A DNA stretch of 64,000 bases from Ruegeria arenilitoris (GTDB lineage Bacteria; Pseudomonadota; Alphaproteobacteria; Rhodobacterales; Rhodobacteraceae). How positions within the stretch are numbered: position 1 is the stretch's first letter; each line of letters begins with the position of its first letter. Location of the stretch: positions 1-64,000 of the forward strand of contig NZ_WPZQ01000004.1 in assembly GCF_013030265.1 (NCBI RefSeq), read 5' to 3'. The position numbers and the translations under genes were made by a program. The notes beneath the pieces are model-generated. The model was not told where the DNA came from, made no database searches, and worked only from the letters and a program-made list of their open reading frames with translations. Below are positions 17,845 to 26,286 of this stretch, one piece after another.

Positions 17845-19668
17845 TCACTCCACCGTAACGGATTTCGCAAGGTTGCGGGGTTGGTCCACATCGGTGCCTT
17901 TGGCGACGGCTGTGTGATAGGCCAGCAACTGAGCCGGAACCGAATACAGGATCGGGGCGAGGCTGGGATGAACGTGCGGCATTCTGATAGTGCTCCAGAC
18001 GCCATCTTTGGCCTCTGCAATACCATCGTCATCGGAAACAAGAATGACTTTGCCTTTGCGCGCCATCACCTCCTGCATGTTTGACACGGTCTTATCAAAG
18101 ACCTCATCCCGAGGGGCCATGACGACGACCGGCATATGTTTGTCGATCAGGGCAATCGGCCCATGCTTCAACTCGCCTGATGCATAACCTTCGGCGTGGA
18201 TGTAGCTGATTTCCTTGAGTTTCAGCGCTCCCTCCATCGCCAGAGGGAACATCAGGCCACGACCGAGAAACAGAACATCGCGCGCTTCACTGAGGCGCTG
18301 GGCGGATTTGCGAATGGCGCGGTTTTGGTCCAGCGCAGTATTCAGTACCGAAGGCAGCCCACGCAGGGCAGCCGCGTGATCAGCCAACTCCTCATCGGTC
18401 AGTGTACCCCGATCTGCCGCTGCCTTGAGTGCAAGCATCAACAGCACGCTCAGCTGGCAGGTGAAGGCTTTGGTCGAGGCAACACCGATCTCAACACCTG
18501 CGTGGATTGGCAGAGCAATGTCGCTTTCCCGCGCAATCGAACTTTCAGGGACGTTGACGACTGACACGATCTTGTCGGCTTTGCCTTCGCAATACCGCAG
18601 AGCGGCAAGCGTATCCGCAGTCTCGCCCGACTGGCTGACGAACAAAGCCAGTGACCGTTCAGGGATCGGAGGTTCGCGATAGCGGAATTCGCTGGCGATA
18701 TCGACTTCGACAGGCATCCGCGCCAGTTTTTCGAACCAGTACTTCGCGGTCAGGCAGGCATAGAAGGCGGTACCACAGGCCACCATGGTAAGACGGTCGA
18801 GTTTGGTGAAATCCAAATCCGTATCGGGCAGAACAACCTGATCGCCACCGGTTGGCAGGTAGGACCGGATCGCTTCGGCAACCACTACTGGTTGTTCCGC
18901 GATCTCTTTGGCCATGAAGTGTTTATGCTCGCCCTTATCGGCCCGCGCATGGTCCAGCTTGATCTTGCGCTTTTCACGATTTGCAAGCTCACCCGCCTCA
19001 TTCCGGATTTCCAGAGACGTACGGGTCAGAACAGCGCGATCACCTTCTTCCAGATAGGTGATTTGGTTGGTCAGCGGAGCCAGTGCTATGGCGTCCGAGC
19101 CCACAAACATCTCACCATCGCCATGGCCAATGGCCAGAGGCGAGCCTTTGCGGGCCGCGACGATCAGGTCGTCCTCTCCGTCGAACAGAAACGCCAGCGC
19201 AAAGGCACCTTGCAATTTGTCGATGGTTTTGAACGCGGCCTCAACCGGCGAAAGCCCGGAATCCAGGTAGTGGGCAGTCATGAGGGCGACAGTTTCAGTG
19301 TCGGTATCGGTTTCGAAATTTATACCGTTTTCGGACAACTCGTCACGCAGATCACGGTAGTTTTCGACAATGCCATTGTGCACAACGGCTACAGGGCCAG
19401 CCTTGTGCGGATGCGCATTGTTGACGGTGGGCGCGCCGTGGGTTGCCCAGCGGGTGTGACCGATCCCGGATTTGCCGGGCAGGGGATCATGGACCAGAAG
19501 GTCGCTGAGATTGACCAGCTTGCCAACCGCCCGGCGACGCCCCAGGACGCCCGAGTTTACAGTCGCAATGCCCGCGCTGTCATAGCCGCGATATTCTAGC
19601 CTTTTCAGTGCCTCAACCAGAATTGGGGCTGCTTCGTGTTGTCCAAGAACTCCGACGATACCACACAT
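17845..19668 (-). CDS. glmS: Glutamine-fructose-6-phosphate aminotransferase (isomerising)
   Basis: 607 residues; makes glucosamine-6-phosphate for peptidoglycan and LPS. The glutaminase domain starts MCGIVGVLG with the nucleophilic Cys2; RWATHG and HNGIVENY follow. Two SIS isomerase domains hold VACGTAFYA, SQSGETADT, GVEIGVASTKAFT and EGALKLKEISYIHAEGY. The C-terminus ends KSVTVE, as in most GlmS enzymes. glmU lies 3 nt upstream, so consecutive steps of UDP-GlcNAc synthesis are co-expressed. No glmS ribozyme is expected or seen. Confidence 0.96.
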   Translation of the reverse strand: MCGIVGVLGQHEAAPILVEALKRLEYRGYDSAGIATVNSGVLGRRRAVGKLVNLSDLLVHDPLPGKSGIGHTRWATHGAPTVNNAHPHKAGPVAVVHNGIVENYRDLRDELSENGINFETDTDTETVALMTAHYLDSGLSPVEAAFKTIDKLQGAFALAFLFDGEDDLIVAARKGSPLAIGHGDGEMFVGSDAIALAPLTNQITYLEEGDRAVLTRTSLEIRNEAGELANREKRKIKLDHARADKGEHKHFMAKEIAEQPVVVAEAIRSYLPTGGDQVVLPDTDLDFTKLDRLTMVACGTAFYACLTAKYWFEKLARMPVEVDIASEFRYREPPIPERSLALFVSQSGETADTLAALRYCEGKADKIVSVVNVPESSIARESDIALPIHAGVEIGVASTKAFTCQLSVLLMLALKAAADRGTLTDEELADHAAALRGLPSVLNTALDQNRAIRKSAQRLSEARDVLFLGRGLMFPLAMEGALKLKEISYIHAEGYASGELKHGPIALIDKHMPVVVMAPRDEVFDKTVSNMQEVMARKGKVILVSDDDGIAEAKDGVWSTIRMPHVHPSLAPILYSVPAQLLAYHTAVAKGTDVDQPRNLAKSVTVE

Positions 19669-19671
19669 GGA

Positions 19672-21024
19672 TCAGGCTCCTTTGTCGCGGCGAGCCTTCT
19701 TCGCCTTCAACATGTCAAACAGTTTACGCGCATAACCGGGTTTGTTGTCCTGCTTGGCGCGGGCTACGGCCAGCGCGTCCGGTTCCACGTCACGGGTCAC
19801 CACAGTACCGGTCGCGGTCATCGCACCGTCGCCGACGGTGACAGGCGCGACCAGCATGGTATTCGAGCCGATAAACACGTTCTCGCCAATGGTGGTCTGA
19901 TGTTTCATCACGCCATCATAGTTGCAGGTGATTGTACCAGCGCCGATGTTTGTCGCCGCGCCAACCGTCGCATCACCGATGTAACTAAGGTGATTGACCT
20001 TTGCCCCTTCGGCGATCTCGGCGTTTTTGATCTCAACAAAGTTCCCGATGCGGGCGTTCTCGGCCAGTTCCGCACCGGGACGCAGGCGGGCATAGGGGCC
20101 AACGACCGCGCCACGGCTGACGTGGCACCCTTCGAGATGCGAGAATGCACGGATCGTTGCACCGCTTTCAACGGTGACACCCGGACCAAACACAACATTT
20201 GGCTCAATGACAGTATCACGGCCAATTACCGTATCCGCAGCCAGATAGACGGTTTCCGGCGCCATCATTGTAACACCCAGATCCAGCAACTCTGCCCTTG
20301 CGCGGCTCTGGAATACCGCGTCCGCAACGGCCAGATCAGCGCGGGAATTCACGCCGAGTGTTTGCGCTTCGTCACAAGCAACAGCGGTCACCTTGAGGCC
20401 ACGATTGCGGGCGATCTCCACAACGTCAGGCAGGTAGTATTCGCCCGACGCATTGTCGTTGCCAACCGCATCGATCAGGGAGAACAGCGTTTTTGCATCA
20501 CACGCCAAAAGACCTGAATTGCAAAGTGTTATGGCGCGTTCTTCTTCCGAGGCGTCCTTGAATTCTACAATCCGTTCCAGCGTTTCACCCTGCATCACCA
20601 AACGACCATAGCGGGCTGGATCTGCTGCCTGAAATCCCAGAATGACCAGATCGTTGTTGGACCGTGCTGCAACCATCCGCTCAAGTGTATCGGGCTGCAG
20701 GAATGGTGTGTCACCATAGAGGACTACGATATCGCCCTCAAAATCCTTCAGTTCATCACGTGCCTGCGCGACAGCATGCGCGGTGCCTAACTGCTCTTCC
20801 TGAACTGCGATCTGAGCGATGTCGTCCTCGGCTGCTGCCGCCTTGGCGACTGCTTCGGCACCGTGCCCTGTTACGATGACAGTTTGCTCGGGCGACAGAA
20901 CTGCACCTGCGCGCATCGCATGAACCAGCATAGGTACCTGGGCAATCGGGTGCAGTACTTTTGGAATATCCGAATTCATCCTGGTGCCTTTTCCGGCTGC
21001 AAGGATGACAAGGGCAATACTCAT
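19672..21024 (-). CDS. glmU: Bifunctional GlcNAc-1-P uridyltransferase / GlcN-1-P acetyltransferase
   Basis: 450 residues from ATG 21024. The N-terminal pyrophosphorylase domain has LAAGKGTRMNSDIPKVLH and LYGDTPFL. The C-terminal left-handed beta-helix acetyltransferase has hexapeptide runs, including RPGAELAENARIGNFVEIKN and NHLSYIGDATVG, and catalytic-region TITCNYDG. It produces UDP-GlcNAc for peptidoglycan and lipid A. glmS follows directly. A longer reading frame upstream of 21024 lacks a ribosome site and matches no family N-terminus. Confidence 0.95.
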   Translation of the reverse strand: MSIALVILAAGKGTRMNSDIPKVLHPIAQVPMLVHAMRAGAVLSPEQTVIVTGHGAEAVAKAAAAEDDIAQIAVQEEQLGTAHAVAQARDELKDFEGDIVVLYGDTPFLQPDTLERMVAARSNNDLVILGFQAADPARYGRLVMQGETLERIVEFKDASEEERAITLCNSGLLACDAKTLFSLIDAVGNDNASGEYYLPDVVEIARNRGLKVTAVACDEAQTLGVNSRADLAVADAVFQSRARAELLDLGVTMMAPETVYLAADTVIGRDTVIEPNVVFGPGVTVESGATIRAFSHLEGCHVSRGAVVGPYARLRPGAELAENARIGNFVEIKNAEIAEGAKVNHLSYIGDATVGAATNIGAGTITCNYDGVMKHQTTIGENVFIGSNTMLVAPVTVGDGAMTATGTVVTRDVEPDALAVARAKQDNKPGYARKLFDMLKAKKARRDKGA

Positions 21025-21158
21025 GAAATCGTTTTCTCTTTGTGTTTTGTTGCCGTCCGTTTTATCCGCTGAGGGCAAAGGCGCAAGCGGTTCGGGCATC
21101 AAACAAGATTGCCGTTTGCAACACGACATGGCGGAAACCTGCCGAGCAAGGAGAAAAA

Positions 21159-21830
21159 ATGCGCACGGTCATCTTTGATCTGGACGGCACTTTGGCGGAT
21201 ACATCCGGGGATTTGCTGGCAGCTGCAAACCACTGTTTTCGTCATATGGGGCATGGGGATGTTCTGATCGAAGGGCAGGACGCTGCAGTCGCCTTGCGCG
21301 GTGGCAGAATGATGCTGACACATGGTCTGAAGCGTGTTGGAGAGTATTCTGAAGATACGGTTTTCGAGTATTACCCGATGCTTTTGGAGGCTTATTCAAA
21401 GGCGATAGATACGCACACACAGTTTTATCCTGGGGCACTCGAAGCCGTCGATATTCTTCGGGGTGCGGGATATGGCGTCGGTATTTGCACCAACAAGCCC
21501 GAGGGGCTGGCCGATTTGCTGCTGACGCGGTTAGGGGTGCGGGATCAATTCGCGTCTCTGGTGGGTGCCGATACTCTGCCTGTTCGCAAACCCGACCCGG
21601 AACCTCTGCGTGAGGCAGCGCGGCGTGCTGGTGGGCATCCGGATCTGTGCGTTCTGATCGGAGATTCCGATACCGACCGAAACACCGCAAAAGCTGCCGG
21701 CGTTCCATCCGTTCTGGTGACCTTCGGCCCGTCGGGTGACGATATGGCGGCGCTGGAGCCCGAAGCGCTGCTACATCACTTCGACGACCTGCCAGAGCTT
21801 GTGACCGACCTGATCGGTGCGGCAGCGTGA
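21159..21830 (+). CDS. HAD hydrolase, phosphoglycolate phosphatase-like
   Basis: 223 residues; starts at ATG 21159 with AAGGAG 5 nt upstream. HAD motifs: I IFDLDGTLADT (nucleophile Asp7, Asp9), II ICTNKP, III around VRKPDPEPL, IV LIGDSDTDRNTAK. The cap domain is of the C1/Gph type. Probable removal of 2-phosphoglycolate formed by DNA repair or RuBisCO-like activity, but HAD substrate calls from sequence are weak. Divergent from glmU. There is no neighbouring Calvin-cycle gene to support the photorespiratory role. Confidence 0.75.
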   Translation: MRTVIFDLDGTLADTSGDLLAAANHCFRHMGHGDVLIEGQDAAVALRGGRMMLTHGLKRVGEYSEDTVFEYYPMLLEAYSKAIDTHTQFYPGALEAVDILRGAGYGVGICTNKPEGLADLLLTRLGVRDQFASLVGADTLPVRKPDPEPLREAARRAGGHPDLCVLIGDSDTDRNTAKAAGVPSVLVTFGPSGDDMAALEPEALLHHFDDLPELVTDLIGAAA

Positions 21831-21869
21831 TCCCTTGACCCGAACCCATCGCGGACCCACAACAGCACT

Positions 21870-23060
21870 ATGACTGAAACGTTTTCTGGCAGCTTCACCC
21901 AGCAGGAACCCATCCCGGAAGAGGCTATCGAGGCCGCAATGGCCGTGCTGCGCCACGGGCGGTTGCATCGCTACAATGTTCTGCCCGGTGAGCTGGGCGA
22001 AACAGCTCTGCTCGAGCAGGAATTCGCAGCCCAGATGGGTGCCAAGTACTGTCTGGCGGTGTCCTCTGGTGGATACGCGCTGGCAACGGCATTGCGAGCG
22101 GTGGGGGTTCAGCCCGGTGATCCAGTTCTGACCAACGCGTTCACCCTGGCGCCAGTGCCGGGTTCAATCGCCTCGGTTGGGGCACGTCCGATCTTTGTCG
22201 GCGTGACTGAAAACCTGACCATCGATCTGGATGATCTGGAATCCAAGCTGGGGCAGGCCAAAGTCCTGATGCTCAGCCACATGCGCGGGCATCTGTGTGA
22301 CATGGATCGCCTGATGCAGATGTGTGATGCGGCCGGAGTAATCGTGATCGAAGATTGTGCGCATACGATGGGTGCTGCGTGGCGCGGTCAGTTGTCGGGT
22401 CGTCAGGGTGCCATCGGATGTTATTCTTGCCAGACCTATAAGCACGTGAACTCGGGCGAGGGCGGGTTGCTCATCACCGACGATGAAGAGTTGGCGGCTA
22501 AGGCAACGATGTTGTCAGGGTCGTACATGCTGTACGAACGTCATCTGGCGGCTCCGGGCCCTGAAGTGTTTGAGAGGATAAAATACACCACGCCAAACGT
22601 GTCTGGACGAATGGATAACCTGCGCGCGGCGATCCTTCGGCCGCAACTGCGTGATCTGGATCGTCAAGTTCAGCGTTGGAATGAACGGTATGTCGAGATC
22701 GAAAGGGGCCTGCGCGGAACGCCGGGTCTGACGATCGTCGAACGACCGGAAGAGGAAACCTATGTCGGGTCCTCTATTCAATTCCTGTTGCTTGGCTGGT
22801 CGCCTGAGCGCATTGCTGATGTTATTCGTCGATGCGCAGAGCGCGGCGTTGAGCTCAAGTGGTTTGGCGGTGCCGAACCAAATGGATTTACCTCACGCTA
22901 TGATAGCTGGCGCTACGCCGAATCCGAGCAGATGCCTGAGAGCGACCGTATTCTTGCAGGCATCATGGACATGCGCGTTCCGCTGACATTCTCGCTGGAC
23001 GATTGCCGACTGATTGCACGTATCATTCGTGCGGAGGTGGGTGCGGTCTACCAGTCCTGA
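21870..23060 (+). CDS. DegT/DnrJ/EryC1-type PLP aminotransferase
   Basis: 396 residues; PLP-dependent sugar-aminotransferase family. The PLP lysine is K191 in QTYKHVNSGEGG. EDCAHTMGA supplies the cofactor-binding Asp. VSSGGYALATALRAVGVQPGD is the usual N-terminal block. The C-terminal part with WFGGAEPNGFTSRYDSWRY is less typical. Most relatives act on nucleotide-linked keto-sugars, but no other sugar-nucleotide or polysaccharide gene is adjacent except glmS and glmU on the opposite strand. The substrate is therefore open. Confidence 0.8.
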   Translation: MTETFSGSFTQQEPIPEEAIEAAMAVLRHGRLHRYNVLPGELGETALLEQEFAAQMGAKYCLAVSSGGYALATALRAVGVQPGDPVLTNAFTLAPVPGSIASVGARPIFVGVTENLTIDLDDLESKLGQAKVLMLSHMRGHLCDMDRLMQMCDAAGVIVIEDCAHTMGAAWRGQLSGRQGAIGCYSCQTYKHVNSGEGGLLITDDEELAAKATMLSGSYMLYERHLAAPGPEVFERIKYTTPNVSGRMDNLRAAILRPQLRDLDRQVQRWNERYVEIERGLRGTPGLTIVERPEEETYVGSSIQFLLLGWSPERIADVIRRCAERGVELKWFGGAEPNGFTSRYDSWRYAESEQMPESDRILAGIMDMRVPLTFSLDDCRLIARIIRAEVGAVYQS

Positions 23061-23064
23061 GCCT

Positions 23065-24135
23065 TTAGGCGCTTTCGTATTCTATCAATGGCTTATTGTT
23101 TTTGCTCAGCCGTTCCACAAAGCGTTTTTGCTGCTTTCCATGTGGGATCCGCAGTTGTGAATACGGTGCGTCGAGTCTAGGTCGGTCGGGAAATAACAAT
23201 TCGATTTCGGCTCTTGCTTCTTCGGTCACCGAGGACAAGGCCGCATCAGTAAGCAGCAGACTCTCGCTAGGTGCGCCATTCGCAAAGACGATCTCATGTG
23301 CGTCGAACAGCAAGTGATAGTAGGTCACACTCTCAAGCACTTGATCGATCTCGATCCCCGGTAATTCGGTAAGTTTGATCGCTGACACCAGCACATCCGG
23401 CGTGCCGAACATGCGGTTGGCAACAACGGACGAGGTCTGCATCCGGTGTTGGCGCGATACAAGAAGGTCTCGGTTTGGCAACCCATTTCCCAAAGCCCCG
23501 ACACCGATTCTGACAGGGTGAAGCTTTGGATGTATTGCCAGATCTGTTGCGTTTAGTGATCGTTTTCCAATCCACTGCAGAGGCTTCAAGCCATTCTGCG
23601 TCATGACCTTGTCACCTATGCGCAGGGTCTCGACCGGACGTTCACCGAATTCGGTTTCGATCTGCGTTCCCTGGCAAAAACAGACGATGAGTTTGATGTT
23701 GTCGACGATAGCGCCAAGGCTGTCATCCAGCCCCAGCTCTGTGAAACGCAGCGTGTAGTCACCGGCGCTAGGGAAATTGACGTCCAGCGAAATACTCTGG
23801 AAACTGTTCGTCGTGGGCAGAACGGTCATTGAAGCGATGACATTGCCGCCGCTGTCCAGAATCTCGACAACAAACCCTTCCTGACCGGCATTGCTGTTCG
23901 AGGCTGTGCGTAGTGCGGTATCCAGCGTCAACCTTCCCGAACTGGGGTCGGTGATCGTAAAGGTTTGCTCCATAACCGTTGTCTGACCAGAGTTGCCGTC
24001 AATCTCTGCCACGCGGTTCGATGAGCCATTTCCCAGATACGCGCCTTCGGTGTAGTTGGCCTCGATATCTGTTCCGGACCAATTTGCACTGCCGTTATTG
24101 AAGTCGCCATTTATAATCACATTGGTTGGGGGCAT
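23065..24135 (-). CDS. Hint-domain protein with N-terminal carbohydrate-binding-like domain
   Basis: 356 residues from ATG 24135. Residues 1-150 look like a beta-sandwich (NVIINGDFNNGSANWSGT...), as in choice-of-anchor or CBM-like domains. A Hedgehog/intein (Hint) domain then begins at VCFCQGTQIETEFGERPVE and includes LRIGDKVMTQNGLKPLQWIG and VSRQHRM. Such Hint proteins are common in Roseobacter genomes, often as exported RTX-like or adhesin proteins. Self-cleavage is inferred from the first Cys of CFCQGT. There is no signal peptide. A TTG start 18 nt upstream is possible. Confidence 0.75.
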   Translation of the reverse strand: MPPTNVIINGDFNNGSANWSGTDIEANYTEGAYLGNGSSNRVAEIDGNSGQTTVMEQTFTITDPSSGRLTLDTALRTASNSNAGQEGFVVEILDSGGNVIASMTVLPTTNSFQSISLDVNFPSAGDYTLRFTELGLDDSLGAIVDNIKLIVCFCQGTQIETEFGERPVETLRIGDKVMTQNGLKPLQWIGKRSLNATDLAIHPKLHPVRIGVGALGNGLPNRDLLVSRQHRMQTSSVVANRMFGTPDVLVSAIKLTELPGIEIDQVLESVTYYHLLFDAHEIVFANGAPSESLLLTDAALSSVTEEARAEIELLFPDRPRLDAPYSQLRIPHGKQQKRFVERLSKNNKPLIEYESA

Positions 24136-24289
24136 CTTTTCACTCACTTTCAAAAAACCAAACAGCCGTAGTCGGTTAGAGAGGTGATGTGTCAGAAATA
24201 TGAAGTGTTCAAGCCGAAACTTCGCTTGTGGTAAGCACTCGGTTTGCGCGGTCTGCCTTGACCCGTCCCGGACTCTGTGACAGGTTATT

Positions 24290-24303
24290 TGAACAGGTGT
24301 TCA
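24290..24303. promoter_or_regulatory. Palindromic operator candidate upstream of ivd
   Basis: Perfect 6-bp arms TGAACA and TGTTCA flank GG, ending 24 bp before the ivd ATG. This position suits repression. TetR- or MerR-family regulators control leucine-catabolic genes in proteobacteria, but the match to a particular regulator is not established. Confidence 0.45.
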
Positions 24304-24327
24304 TTAAAGGCGAAGAGGAGAGCGCAG

Positions 24328-25491
24328 ATGTTCACGGACACGATGAAGTTCGATCTAGGTGAGGATGTGAACGCGCTGCGCGAGATGGTGCACCGCTGGG
24401 CGCAGGAACGCGTTAAGCCGCTGGCAGCCGAGATCGATCAAACGAATGCCTTTCCCAATGAGCTTTGGAAAGAAATGGGCGATCTTGGATTGCTGGGCGT
24501 CACGGTGCCTGAAGAGTATGGCGGGGCAGGGATGTCATATCTGGCTCACACCATTGCGGTTGAGGAAGTCGCTCGCGCATCTGCTTCGGTTTCGCTGTCA
24601 TATGGTGCTCACTCGAATCTCTGCGTGAATCAGATCAAGCTGAACGGCAACGAAGAGCAAAAGCAAAAGTACCTGCCGCGACTGATCTCAGGCGAACACG
24701 TGGGCGCATTGGCGATGTCCGAGCCTTCGGCCGGATCCGATGTCGTGTCGATGAAGCTGCGTGCTGAAAAGCGCAATGATCACTACCGCCTCAATGGCAA
24801 CAAATACTGGATTACCAACGGACCCGACGCGGACACTTTGGTCGTCTATGCCAAGACCGACCCGGATGCCGGTTCAAAAGGGATCACAGCCTTCCTTGTT
24901 GAAAAAGAAATGAAGGGTTTCTCCACCTCGCCTCATTTCGACAAGCTTGGTATGCGCGGTTCCAACACGGCTGAACTGATTTTCGAAGACGTCGAAGTGC
25001 CGTTCGAAAATGTACTGGGGGAAGAGGGTAAGGGCGTGGCCGTTCTGATGTCCGGGCTGGACTATGAACGCGTCGTTCTGGCCGGGATCGGAACCGGGAT
25101 CATGGCTGCCTGCCTTGATGAGATCATGCCCTATTTGGCCGAGCGCAAGCAGTTCGGCAAACCCATCGGGACCTTCCAGCTGATGCAGGGCAAGATCGCG
25201 GACATGTATACCGCGATGAACTCGGCCCGGGCGTACGTATACGAAGTGGCAAAGGCCTGTGATCGGGGTGATGTAACCCGTCAGGATGCGGCAGCGTGCT
25301 GTCTGTATGCTTCGGAACAGGCCATGTCGCAGGCACATCAGGCTGTTCAGGCTATGGGCGGGGCCGGGTTCCTGTCAGACGCTGCAGTCAGCCGGATTTT
25401 CCGGGATGCCAAGCTGATGGAGATCGGCGCAGGTACCAGCGAAATTCGCCGGATGCTGATCGGGCGCGAGTTGATGAACAAAATGCTCTGA
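24328..25491 (+). CDS. ivd: Isovaleryl-CoA dehydrogenase
   Basis: 387 residues, flavin (FAD) acyl-CoA dehydrogenase. It oxidises isovaleryl-CoA to 3-methylcrotonyl-CoA in leucine breakdown, passing electrons to ETF. Landmarks: [34 protein letters not shown] (IVD-type active-site region), [10 protein letters not shown], and catalytic base E247 in [11 protein letters not shown], the position characteristic of IVD. The C-terminus [15 protein letters not shown] is standard. ATG 24328 has AGGAGAG upstream. The downstream carboxylase, hydratase and lyase confirm the pathway. Confidence 0.93.
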   Translation: MFTDTMKFDLGEDVNALREMVHRWAQERVKPLAAEIDQTNAFPNELWKEMGDLGLLGVTVPEEYGGAGMSYLAHTIAVEEVARASASVSLSYGAHSNLCVNQIKLNGNEEQKQKYLPRLISGEHVGALAMSEPSAGSDVVSMKLRAEKRNDHYRLNGNKYWITNGPDADTLVVYAKTDPDAGSKGITAFLVEKEMKGFSTSPHFDKLGMRGSNTAELIFEDVEVPFENVLGEEGKGVAVLMSGLDYERVVLAGIGTGIMAACLDEIMPYLAERKQFGKPIGTFQLMQGKIADMYTAMNSARAYVYEVAKACDRGDVTRQDAAACCLYASEQAMSQAHQAVQAMGGAGFLSDAAVSRIFRDAKLMEIGAGTSEIRRMLIGRELMNKML

Positions 25492-25530
25492 AAAAAGAAA
25501 ACGCCTCGCAGACGAGGGAACTGCGAGGCG
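25490..25530 (-). terminator. Intrinsic terminator of ompW (possibly bidirectional)
   Basis: A 9-bp stem (cgcctcgca with tgcgaggcg) with an 11-nt loop lies past the ompW stop. On the minus strand it is followed by TTTTCTTTTTTC. On the plus strand only weak Ts follow. Confidence 0.7.
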
Positions 25531-25544
25531 CTTGTATCGAAGGA

Positions 25545-26150
25545 TCAGAAGCGATGGACGTAGGATACGCCGACCAGCCACGGATCAATTTCGGCCTTGC
25601 CGATATTGTTGCCGTTCAGCGTGACGTCCGAGTCGATGTCGAACCAGCGGACGTTCAGACGGACTGCGCCTTTGTCAGTGACCATATAGTCCAGACCGGC
25701 CTGCAGCGAGACGCCGAAAGAATTGTCGACCTTCAGATCACCCAGCGACGACTGCTCGTCGAAAAAGACGGTGTAGTTCAGACCGGCACCTACGTAGGGC
25801 TTCCATGCGCTGTTGGTCGGGAAGTGATAGTTCAGCGACAAGGTGGGCGGCAGGTGCTTGACAGTGCCAGCCTCAGTGCTTCCACCCAGTGTGACGGTGT
25901 GCTTGAACGGGGTCGCAGCAAGCAGCTCGATACCCAGGTTGTCACGGATGAAATACTCGGCGGTGAAGATCGGACGGGTATCCGAGTCGATGTCGGCGTT
26001 CAGGCCTGCCAGCGTCCCATTGTCGGATTTAGGGTCGAGGTACCCAACACCGACACCAACGGTCCAGTCACCCTGGTTCTGAGCGAAAGCGGGCGCAGCA
26101 AGCGCAACAAGCGCGGTGGAAAGAGTCAAAGCGGCGAGTTTATTGGTCAT
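25545..26150 (-). CDS. ompW: OmpW-family outer membrane protein
   Basis: 201 residues including a signal peptide (KLAALTLSTALVALAAPAFA, cut near residue 23). The mature part reads as an 8-stranded beta-barrel with OmpW landmarks: WTVGVGVGYLDPKSDNG, LGIELLAATPFKH, KHLPPTLSLNYHF, PYVGAGLNYTVFFDE and WLVGVSYVHRF, ending in aromatic Phe as outer-membrane barrels do. It forms a hydrophobic channel for small molecules. An FNR-type box lies upstream. The start at 26150 has AAAGG 7 nt away; an ATG 3 nt upstream is equally possible. Confidence 0.88.
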   Translation of the reverse strand: MTNKLAALTLSTALVALAAPAFAQNQGDWTVGVGVGYLDPKSDNGTLAGLNADIDSDTRPIFTAEYFIRDNLGIELLAATPFKHTVTLGGSTEAGTVKHLPPTLSLNYHFPTNSAWKPYVGAGLNYTVFFDEQSSLGDLKVDNSFGVSLQAGLDYMVTDKGAVRLNVRWFDIDSDVTLNGNNIGKAEIDPWLVGVSYVHRF

Positions 26151-26208
26151 CATCTGGCCTTTGAATTTGTTGATGACTTCTTTTTGAGTAGATGCGTGCC
26201 TGCACACT

Positions 26209-26222
26209 CTGATCTGCATCAA
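26209..26222 (-). promoter_or_regulatory. FNR/FnrL-type box upstream of ompW
   Basis: CTGAT-N4-ATCAA matches the FNR consensus TTGAT-N4-ATCAA at 9 of 10 defined positions. Its centre is about 65 bp upstream of the ompW ATG. ompW is FNR-controlled in enteric bacteria, so oxygen regulation is a reasonable inference here. Confidence 0.55.
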
Positions 26223-26286
26223 GTTTCAGTGATTGACCGATATATCCAGGGACGCTCAAGTGATTGTAAAATAAAGGGTAAACGCT

